Positions 1 to 5,578 of a stretch of 7,425 bases of DNA are shown piece by piece. This DNA is from an uncultured Clostridia bacterium. Its GTDB lineage: Bacteria > Bacillota > Clostridia > Christensenellales > Borkfalkiaceae. Below the pieces are notes generated by a model. It made no database searches. It was not told the DNA's origin and was given only the letters and a program-made list of their open reading frames with translations. Each line of letters starts with the position of its first letter. The stretch's first letter is position 1. Location of the stretch: contig CANPWF010000080.1 of assembly GCA_947581885.1 (NCBI GenBank), positions 1 through 7,425 of the forward strand, given 5' to 3'. The position numbers and the translations under genes were made by a program.

Positions 1-47
1 GGGAGCTGTCACGGCTGCCCTTACCGTGACTGAGGGGGTGTCATCAA
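1..47. repeat. Partial palindromic intergenic repeat (clipped by window edge)
   Basis: Seen: a perfect 7-bp inverted repeat, GTCACGG (8-14) and CCGTGAC (24-30), with a 9-nt loop, flanked by GGGAGCT on the left and TGAGGGGGT on the right. This layout (GGGAGCT-GTCACGG-loop-CCGTGAC-TGAGGG) resembles short dispersed palindromic repeats that I recall from intergenic regions of gut Clostridia, but this is recollection, not a search. The outer left arm is cut off, so the full unit cannot be seen. It lies outside the genes, just past the terminator of the operon. It could instead be part of the downstream gene's 3' region or a second terminator, although no T-run follows it on either strand. Confidence 0.45.
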
Positions 48-71
48 TTCGTTATTCGTTACTTTCAATAC

Positions 72-100
72 AAAAACGGCGGGGGTGACCTCGCCGTTTT
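72..100 (-). terminator. Rho-independent terminator of the ispH/S1 operon, probably bidirectional
   Basis: The stem is AAAACGGCG (73-81) against CGCCGTTTT (92-100). On the plus strand it extends through a G-T pair and two G-C pairs to a GTGA tetraloop (85-88). Reading the minus strand, the hairpin is followed by five Ts (76-72), which is what the fused ispH/S1 gene needs; its stop codon lies about 30 nt before the hairpin. The flanking A and T runs are symmetric, so the same hairpin can also stop transcription arriving on the plus strand. The G-T pair and GNRA loop form only in plus-strand RNA, so that direction may fold slightly better. Confidence 0.85.
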
Positions 101-131
101 GATTCAAATTTTGTTGTGTTCTCGGATGAGA

Positions 132-2426
132 TTATTTCTCCTCGTCGTCCTTGCCGATCAAGTCGGCGATCGAGGCACCGAAGGCACCGCCCTCTTTCCA
201 CTCGCGGTACTCTTCCTCGTCCTCACCGTCGGTGTTGCCGCCGCGGCGGTTGTTCTTTCTCGGACGGCGGTTCTCGTCGCGGTCGCGGCGGGGTTCGCGC
301 TCGGTGTGTTCGAACTCGGGGCGAGGCTCCAACGCCTTGATGGAGAGGTTGATCTTCCGCTCGGCGGGGTTGAACGCCGTGATCTTCGCGTCCACTTCCT
401 GCCCGATCGTAAGAACGGACGTGGGATTTTCGAGCCATTCGTGGGAGATCTGGGAGACGTGCACCAAACCGTCGATGCCCTTTTCGAGTTCGACGAACGC
501 GCCGAACGGCACGATACGGACGACTTTCCCGTGGACGATCTCGCCCTCGGCGTACTTTTCAGCCGCCAAGTCCCAAGGCTGTTGCTGCAACTGCTTGTAG
601 CCGATGGAAACCTTCTTATTGTCGCGGTCCACTTTGAGGACCTTGAATTCGTATCTCTTGCCGATCTCGAGCACGTCGGTGACGTTCTTCACGCCCGTCC
701 AAGAGAGATCGGAGATGTGCGCGAGGCAATCGAATCCGTTGACGGAGACGAACGCACCGAAGTTGGTAACGCGCTCGACCTTGCCTTCGACGACATCGCC
801 CACGGCGATACTTTCGAAGAACGCCGCCTCTCTTTCCGCTCTCGCCGCCTCTCTCTCGGCACGTTCTGCTTCGAGGATGACGCGTTGGGAAGCGATGATC
901 TCCTTCCTTCTCTCCTTCCTGATCTCGATGAGCTTCAAGCGGAGCGTTTTGCCGACGTATTTATCGAGTTCCTTCACGTAGCCCGAGCGGATCTCGCGGG
1001 CGGGAACGAAAACGGGATAGGTCCCGAGCTCTGCGGTGAGCCCGCCCTTGTTCGTGCCCGTGCAGACGACGGAGAATTCCTTGCCGTCCTCGATATCCTT
1101 CAACAGGGCTTCCTCTTCGAGGATCTTGCGAACGGCCTTTTCGGAGAGTTTTGCCTTGGGAACGACTTCCACCACCATCAAGCGGATCTCTTCGCCGACG
1201 CGGGAAGCATACGCTTCGCGGCTGTACTCTTCGCAATCGAGGTCTGCCTTTTCGATGAAGATCTCAAGTTTTCCGGAAGCGGAAACGTAGATGCCTTCGT
1301 CCGTTGCGGAAACGATATGCGCGGTGACGAGCTGCCCCTTCTTGTAGCGTTCGTTCTTTTCGAACGCGTCGACGGCTTGCTCGAATTCATTCTTGACAGG
1401 CGCGGGCTTTTCTTCGGGCTGAGCTGCGGGCTCTTCCGCCTTTTGTTCGGCTTCTGCCGCGGGCTCCTTCGCCTCTTCTGCCGTTACGGCCTCCGTTGCG
1501 ACTTCGGCTGCGGGCTCTTCGACGGGCGCGGCGGTCTCCGCGACTGTCTCTTCCGCAACTTCTTCGACGACGGGTGTCGTCTCCTGTACTTCCGCTTTGT
1601 TTTCTTCCATCTTAAAGAGAACCTCCCGGGTCTGCCAATCGGGGGTACTCGCCCCCGCTATGATACCGACCCTCTTACAAAATTTGACTGTTTCATATTC
1701 GAAATCGTCCGCGCTCGTGAGGCGAATGACCTTGCCGCAATGCGCCGAAGCGATCTCATAGAGCCTGCTTGTGTTGCTGCTTTCCGCCCCGCCGATGACG
1801 AGAACGGCATCGCATTCCGCCGCGATCTTCGCCGCTTCCTGCTGTCTGCATACAGTAGTATAACAAATCGTCCCGAAAATCTCAACTGTTTTCGGGCTAA
1901 CTTTTTTAAGATTTTCGGCAATTTCCGAAAATCTTTGCTCCGAAAAGGTCGTTTGTGCCACCAAAACGACGTTTTTTCCCCGTAAAACGGAAAAGTCATC
2001 GTCCTTGGAAGAGAACACGAACTTCTCTCCCGCGCACCAACCGACGAGCCCGCGCACCTCGGGATGATCGGGGTCGCCCGCGATCGCCACCGTCTTGCCT
2101 TCTTCCCCCGCGCGGCGAACGATGTTCTGCGTTCTGCGGACGAACCCGCAGGTGCAGTCGACGACGTGAACGCCTCGCCTCTCGCACGCGTCGTAGAGCT
2201 CTCTCCCAACCCCGTGCGAACGGATCAGAAGGGTGCTTCCGCTCGGGACTTCTTCCGCCGAAGAGACGGTTTTCACCCCGCGCTCGGTGAGTTTTTTCAC
2301 CACGTCGGGATTGTGGATGAGTTCCCCGAGAACGTACATATTCTCGGGAGGAAGGGAGAATGCCGTATCGACGGCGCGGCGGACCCCCTCGCAGAAGACG
2401 CAATTTTCGGCTACGACGACTTGCAT
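132..2426 (-). CDS. ispH-rpsA: Fused IspH (HMBPP reductase) and ribosomal protein S1
   Basis: A 764-residue bifunctional protein. Residues 1-272 are IspH, the [4Fe-4S] enzyme that reduces HMBPP to IPP and DMAPP in the last MEP-pathway step. Cluster cysteines are C12, C93 and C188; substrate-side residues include H38, H71, H121, E123, T160, S216-S217-N218 and S260. Residues 274-345 are an Ala/Glu/Pro linker with EPAA repeats. Four S1 RNA-binding domains follow at roughly 361-425, 444-514, 540-612 and 625-697; the last two are the most canonical (GKVERVTNFGAFV, GKVVRIVPFGAFV). A charged helix (516-536) joins domains 2 and 3. The tail is Arg-rich (709-729), then acidic. The S1 part should bind mRNA at the ribosome, but the four-domain form may do so differently from six-domain E. 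coli S1. Such fusions are known in Clostridia. The start overlaps the end of plsC, with AAGGGG just upstream, and the N-terminus fits IspH. E13, G94 and Q100 are unusual for IspH. Confidence 0.96.
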   Translation of the reverse strand: MQVVVAENCVFCEGVRRAVDTAFSLPPENMYVLGELIHNPDVVKKLTERGVKTVSSAEEVPSGSTLLIRSHGVGRELYDACERRGVHVVDCTCGFVRRTQNIVRRAGEEGKTVAIAGDPDHPEVRGLVGWCAGEKFVFSSKDDDFSVLRGKNVVLVAQTTFSEQRFSEIAENLKKVSPKTVEIFGTICYTTVCRQQEAAKIAAECDAVLVIGGAESSNTSRLYEIASAHCGKVIRLTSADDFEYETVKFCKRVGIIAGASTPDWQTREVLFKMEENKAEVQETTPVVEEVAEETVAETAAPVEEPAAEVATEAVTAEEAKEPAAEAEQKAEEPAAQPEEKPAPVKNEFEQAVDAFEKNERYKKGQLVTAHIVSATDEGIYVSASGKLEIFIEKADLDCEEYSREAYASRVGEEIRLMVVEVVPKAKLSEKAVRKILEEEALLKDIEDGKEFSVVCTGTNKGGLTAELGTYPVFVPAREIRSGYVKELDKYVGKTLRLKLIEIRKERRKEIIASQRVILEAERAEREAARAEREAAFFESIAVGDVVEGKVERVTNFGAFVSVNGFDCLAHISDLSWTGVKNVTDVLEIGKRYEFKVLKVDRDNKKVSIGYKQLQQQPWDLAAEKYAEGEIVHGKVVRIVPFGAFVELEKGIDGLVHVSQISHEWLENPTSVLTIGQEVDAKITAFNPAERKINLSIKALEPRPEFEHTEREPRRDRDENRRPRKNNRRGGNTDGEDEEEYREWKEGGAFGASIADLIGKDDEEK
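1608..1627 (-). promoter_or_regulatory. Candidate internal ribosome binding site and start for free S1
   Basis: On the minus strand GGGAGGT (1627-1621) lies 10 nt before an in-frame ATG (1610-1608) that encodes Met273, exactly where IspH ends and the acidic linker begins. Initiation here would make a 492-residue protein containing the linker and all four S1 domains. The Shine-Dalgarno match (GGAGGT) is strong; the spacing is slightly long. Use of this site is inference: a purine-rich stretch inside a gene can occur by chance, although its location at the domain boundary is striking. Confidence 0.35.
1872..1933. repeat. Two adjacent perfect hairpins inside the ispH coding region
   Basis: The first has arms CCCGAAAA (1872-1879) and TTTTCGGG (1889-1896) with a 9-nt loop. 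The second has arms GATTTTCGG (1910-1918) and CCGAAAATC (1925-1933) with a 6-nt loop. The ten-base string CCGAAAATCT occurs twice (1873-1882 and 1925-1934). They fall in an AT-richer part of the IspH domain, about codons 165-185, just before the codon for cluster cysteine C188. No function is evident. On the plus strand the first hairpin is followed by CTAAC and six Ts, so it could weakly stop antisense transcription. Confidence 0.35.
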
Positions 2427-3250
2427 TGTTTCCCCTTGCGCTTGTTTTTCCTGCGTTCCTTCTTTTCGCGGAGCATCGCGCGGTGCTCTTCCCGAAGTTC
2501 ATACAGCCTGTCTCGGAGCATATCGTCGATGCGGGCGTAATCCTCGGGGCTGAGCTTGCGGTCGTAATACTCGGAGAGCTCCATCGGCTCGCCGAATACG
2601 ATGTGCGTCATATGCAGAATGCGCGGACGGTTGCAGATGACGAAGGGCACGATGGGCGATTTCGTCTTGATCGCCATGAGCGCGGCACCGCCGTGGAAGG
2701 GCAGGAATTCGTCGCCGTCCGTCTTGTTGCGGGTGCCTTCGGGGAAGAGAGAGACCTTCTCCCCGTTTTTGAGGACGCGCATCGCGTTCATGAGGGTACG
2801 GACATCCGAACCGTCGCGCATCGCCCCGATCGCGCCGATCCGATATCCCCACTTGTTCAGGATGGGAGCTTCGAGCACCGACTGTTTGGAGAGGAAGTGA
2901 ATGCCCTCCTTCGTCGTAAACGTCGGGTAGAAAATATCGAAAATGGAATAATGGTTGCCGAAATAGATGTAAGCCCCCTTGCCCACCTTCTTGTGCCCGT
3001 ACATCTTGAAGGGTTTGAGGGTGCAGAAGATGGGATAGAGAAGAACGCGCAAAAACGTCATGAAGGGCATCTTGTGATAGCCCTTTTTGTCGGCGGGAAA
3101 GAGCCGCGTTACCTTGATCCGCTCGGCACGTTTTTGGCGGACGCGCTCCTTCCTTGAAAGTTTTTTCGGTTCCTTGGTTTGCTCGGAATTCCGTTTTCCC
3201 TCGGGAACGGGCTTGCTTTCCTCTTCTCTGCTTTTATCGGATTCTTCCAT
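2411..3250 (-). CDS. plsC: Lysophospholipid acyltransferase, PlsC family (1-acyl-glycerol-3-phosphate acyltransferase)
   Basis: A 279-residue protein that probably transfers an acyl chain to the sn-2 position of lysophosphatidic acid, making phosphatidic acid for membrane phospholipids at the inner face of the membrane. The catalytic HX4D motif is at H100-D105 (GNHYSIFDI) and the glycerol-phosphate binding motif FPEGTRN is at 169-175. A hydrophobic stretch near 62-80 could anchor it to the membrane. It is longer than the E. coli enzyme (245 residues) because of a highly charged N-terminal extension (about 1-50) and a Lys/Arg-rich tail (257-279). The start is chosen because its ATG overlaps the upstream stop (TGATG) and AGAGAGG lies 5 nt before it; Met61 is a less likely alternative. 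Its 3' end overlaps the IspH/S1 start. Acyl acceptor and donor specificity cannot be read from sequence. Confidence 0.92.
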   Translation of the reverse strand: MEESDKSREEESKPVPEGKRNSEQTKEPKKLSRKERVRQKRAERIKVTRLFPADKKGYHKMPFMTFLRVLLYPIFCTLKPFKMYGHKKVGKGAYIYFGNHYSIFDIFYPTFTTKEGIHFLSKQSVLEAPILNKWGYRIGAIGAMRDGSDVRTLMNAMRVLKNGEKVSLFPEGTRNKTDGDEFLPFHGGAALMAIKTKSPIVPFVICNRPRILHMTHIVFGEPMELSEYYDRKLSPEDYARIDDMLRDRLYELREEHRAMLREKKERRKNKRKGKQCKSS

Positions 3251-4257
3251 CAGATCCTCTCTTGGATATGCTGTTTTAAGGTGGCGACGACCTCATCGAT
3301 CGTCAAATCGGACGTATCCACCAAGATCGCGTCGTCCGCCCTCTTCAAGGGGGCAAAATCGCGGTTCATATCCTGCTTGTCGCGGTTGACGATGTTTTCC
3401 TTCAATTCCTCGAAATCGACGGTGTGCCCGTTCGCCACGAGCTCGTCGTAGCGGCGTTTGGCGCGGACTTCGGGAGTCGCCGTCAAATAGAATTTGACAT
3501 CAGCCTCGGGAAGCACGAAGGTGCCGATATCCCGCCCGTCGAGCACGCAGGACATCTTCGAGGCGATCTCGCGCTGTTTTTCCACCATTTTGATGCGGAC
3601 GGAACGGTGCTTGGAGACGGTGGAAGCCGCCATGGAGACGGGCGGCTCGCGAATGGCATCCGAAACGTCCTCGCCGTCGAGGAAGGTGTGCTGCACGCCG
3701 TCGAGATATTCCACGCTCAACGAAACGTCACCCATGACCTCGCAGACTTTCTCCTCGTCCGCAACGTCCGCCCCAGCCCTTAAAATCGCAAGGGCACAGG
3801 CACGGTACATCGCGCCGGTATCGAGGTACAAAATTTTATAATCTTGCGCCAAACGCTTGGCGACGGTGGACTTTCCGCTCCCAGCGGGGCCGTCGATCGC
3901 GATGTTGATCTTGCCCGAAAGGTCCTTTCTAAGGACCTTCGCCCCCCGGAGATACACATGTTTGGGGACAAGGTTCTTCTCGACGAAGAGCATCACACGG
4001 ATGCAAAGAGGCAACCCGCCGTCGATATCGGGCTCTTGCACGGAGAAGAGCGAACAGCTCTCAAATCCCGCCTCCCGCGCCGCCTTGGCGGGATAATAGG
4101 AATGGATGTCCGACGTGTTGGAAAAAACGATGCTCACCATCTCGTTGGGTTTGAGACCGTTGCGGATGACGATCTGTTCCAAGAGCTCGCCAACCGATTT
4201 TTGCACTTCTTCCTTGCAGTCGGACGCGATCGTCGTCGCCCCACGGATGATCACCAT
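3250..4257 (-). CDS. aroH-cmk: Fused AroH-type chorismate mutase and cytidylate kinase
   Basis: A 335-residue two-domain protein. Residues 1-113 match the trimeric AroH fold of chorismate mutase, which converts chorismate to prephenate for Phe/Tyr synthesis. By alignment from memory with the B. subtilis enzyme, active-site residues are present as R5, Y55 (Phe there), K58, R61, E75, R87, Y102 and R110; the position of Cys75 is S72. Residues 116-335 are a full-length CMP/dCMP kinase, which uses ATP to make CDP/dCDP: P-loop GPAGSGKS (123-130), YLDTGAMYR (144-152), DGRDIGT (240-246), and the lid and Asp/Arg region at 261-302. Only about two residues separate the domains, and no start codon lies near the Cmk boundary, so it should be made as one polypeptide. 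The start has GGAGG 7 nt upstream and fits AroH's usual N-terminus. The stop overlaps the plsC start. Both domains look intact and active. Confidence 0.95.
   Translation of the reverse strand: MVIIRGATTIASDCKEEVQKSVGELLEQIVIRNGLKPNEMVSIVFSNTSDIHSYYPAKAAREAGFESCSLFSVQEPDIDGGLPLCIRVMLFVEKNLVPKHVYLRGAKVLRKDLSGKINIAIDGPAGSGKSTVAKRLAQDYKILYLDTGAMYRACALAILRAGADVADEEKVCEVMGDVSLSVEYLDGVQHTFLDGEDVSDAIREPPVSMAASTVSKHRSVRIKMVEKQREIASKMSCVLDGRDIGTFVLPEADVKFYLTATPEVRAKRRYDELVANGHTVDFEELKENIVNRDKQDMNRDFAPLKRADDAILVDTSDLTIDEVVATLKQHIQERI
3919..3939. repeat. Perfect 9-bp inverted repeat at the chorismate mutase/Cmk junction
   Basis: AAGGTCCTT (3919-3927) and AAGGACCTT (3931-3939) flank a 3-nt loop, giving a compact hairpin in either RNA strand. 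It covers exactly codons 107-113 of the fusion gene (Lys-Val-Leu-Arg-Lys-Asp-Leu), the last strand of the chorismate mutase domain. It uses an AGA arginine codon, which looks uncommon in this GC-rich gene. No T-run follows, so it is not a terminator. A role in pausing, mRNA processing or as a trace of the fusion event is possible but unproven. Confidence 0.45.
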
Positions 4258-4279
4258 ATCGCCACCTCCGTAATCTTCA

Positions 4280-4308
4280 ATACTATGTCTGACATATTAC
4301 TATGTAAA
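4280..4308 (-). promoter_or_regulatory. Candidate sigma-A promoter for the aroH-cmk/plsC/ispH-S1 block
   Basis: In the 55-bp gap between genes, the minus strand carries TTTACA (4308-4303, one mismatch to TTGACA), a 17-nt spacer, and TAGTAT (4285-4280, two mismatches to TATAAT). A good Shine-Dalgarno (GGAGG, 4269-4265) and the ATG follow. The gap is clearly AT-richer than the flanking genes. A second AT-rich box, TATAAA (4322-4317), has no good -35 partner. The upstream gene ends only five bases before the -35 box and no terminator separates them, so readthrough from the oad block is also likely. Confidence 0.4.
4281..4305. promoter_or_regulatory. Palindrome and direct repeat overlapping the candidate promoter (possible operator)
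   Basis: A perfect palindrome, TATGTC-T-GACATA (4284-4296), lies between the proposed -10 and -35 boxes and touches the -10. The 8-mer TACTATGT also occurs twice as a direct repeat (4281-4288 and 4298-4305), with starts 17 bp apart. Such symmetry next to a promoter suits a dimeric repressor site, but I do not recognise the motif as belonging to a named regulator, and short AT-rich repeats arise easily by chance. Confidence 0.3.
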
Positions 4309-4312
4309 AAGC

Positions 4313-5578
4313 CTATTTTATACATTTACCCGCCAAAAATCCGCTGGAAAAGGCGATTTGCAGGTTGTATCCGCCCGTGAACGCGTCGACATCGAGCGTC
4401 TCTCCGCAGAACCGAAGCCCCGAAATCTTCTTGCTTTCCATGGTTTTGGGGTCGATCTCGTTCGTCGAGATGCCACCCGAGGTTATTACCGCTTCGGAAA
4501 ATCCCCGTAAACTCTTTGGGGCGAGCGGATAGTTTTTGAGAACTTCGCGAAGTTTTCTCCTCTCCCCTTGCGTGACGCCGTTCGCCTCTTTCTCGGGATG
4601 TATCCCCGCGCGTTCCAAAAGTTCCAAACATAACGCTTTGGGGAGCAGTGCCCGCATCACATTTTTCATCCGCTCATTCTTGCGCCCGGAAAGTTCCCTT
4701 ATGAGTCTGTCGTCGAGTTGCTTCTCGTTCAGAGCGGGTTTGAAGTCGATCGCAAGTTCGATCTCGTGGATGGGCATCCTGCATACGAGGGCGGACAGGG
4801 AGAGAAGGAGCGGCCCCGAAATGCCGTAATGGGTGAAGAGCAGTTCTCCCATCTCGGAAAAGAGCACCTTCCCGCCCCGTTTCGCGCTTAAAACGACGTT
4901 CTTCAAGGAGATCCCCTGCATCGGCGTGCAGTCCTCTTTCAGTTCGATCCCCGTAAGCGAGGGGTAGAGTTCGCTTACCGTGTGCCCCGTTTCGCGGGCG
5001 AAGCGGTAGCCGTCCCCCGTCGAACCCGTTAAAGGATAGGAGAGTCCGCCCGTCGCAACGATCACAACGTCGGCTTTCATCTCCCCTTCCGCCGTCTGTA
5101 CGCCGTGAACGGCTCCCTCGGAGACGACGAGCGACTTCACTTCACAGCCCAATTTTATTTGCACGCCGACGCTTCTGCACGCCTTTTCGAGCGTCTTTGT
5201 TACATCGCTCGCGTGGTCGCTCACGGGAAAGACGCGCCGTCCGCGCTCCACTTTGAGAGGAAGCCCCTCTTTTTCCGCCCATTCCATCAATTTTGCGGGC
5301 GGGAAGCGGTAGATCGCCCCTTTCAGGAAGCGCGACCCGTGCACGACGTTCTGCAAAAATTCGTCGGGCGGGCAGTCGTTGGTGAAGTTGCACCGCCCCT
5401 TTCCCGTCAAATACAGCTTCTTCCCGAGCTTTTCGTTCTTTTCGAGAAGGAGCACATCGTGCCCGTCCTCTGCGGCGGAGTATGCCGCCATGAGTCCGCT
5501 CGCGCCGCCCCCGACGACGATCACCCTCTTTCGAGGGGCATCTTCGGAAGGGGTCAAATTGTCAAAATCCTTCTCCAT
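4313..5578 (-). CDS. HI0933/BaiN-family FAD-dependent oxidoreductase
   Basis: A 421-residue flavoprotein of the HI0933-like family (names in use include BaiN-like and aminoacetone oxidase family). The N-terminus has the Rossmann dinucleotide-binding motif GGGASG (23-28) with ribose-binding E46, then the family signature LTGKGRCNFTN (57-67). The C-terminus has the second FAD contact region, CGETLDVDAFTGGYNLQ (391-407), followed by the final helix. Length is normal for the family. The physiological reaction of most members is not settled; BaiN has been linked to bile-acid dehydroxylation, but that role should not be assumed here. The ATG overlaps the oadA stop (TGATG) and no Shine-Dalgarno is visible, so translation is probably coupled to oadA. 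In Clostridia this gene is often found upstream of cmk, as here. Confidence 0.92.
   Translation of the reverse strand: MEKDFDNLTPSEDAPRKRVIVVGGGASGLMAAYSAAEDGHDVLLLEKNEKLGKKLYLTGKGRCNFTNDCPPDEFLQNVVHGSRFLKGAIYRFPPAKLMEWAEKEGLPLKVERGRRVFPVSDHASDVTKTLEKACRSVGVQIKLGCEVKSLVVSEGAVHGVQTAEGEMKADVVIVATGGLSYPLTGSTGDGYRFARETGHTVSELYPSLTGIELKEDCTPMQGISLKNVVLSAKRGGKVLFSEMGELLFTHYGISGPLLLSLSALVCRMPIHEIELAIDFKPALNEKQLDDRLIRELSGRKNERMKNVMRALLPKALCLELLERAGIHPEKEANGVTQGERRKLREVLKNYPLAPKSLRGFSEAVITSGGISTNEIDPKTMESKKISGLRFCGETLDVDAFTGGYNLQIAFSSGFLAGKCIK

Noticed and set aside
1423..1520. Direct repeat GCTGCGGGCTCTTC (1423-1436 and 1507-1520) as a possible mobile or recombination site
   Set aside because: Both copies encode the EEPAA motif of the low-complexity linker, so the repeat is explained by protein sequence.
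99..1985. A 628-codon open frame on the plus strand opposite ispH/S1
   Set aside because: It lies wholly antisense to a clearly recognised gene. Its Leu/Phe/Asp/Gly/Arg-rich composition is what the complement of Glu/Lys/Ala-rich GC-biased codons produces. It runs through the terminator hairpin at its start and shows no family motif.
2360..3157. A 265-codon plus-strand frame opposite plsC
   Set aside because: It mirrors plsC in the complementary strand, has no recognisable motif, and the plsC frame carries HX4D and FPEGTRN in the right order.
3844..4380. Plus-strand frame spanning the chorismate mutase domain and the 55-bp gap
   Set aside because: It is antisense to conserved catalytic residues, and has no motif and no good ribosome binding site; the gap is better explained as a promoter region.
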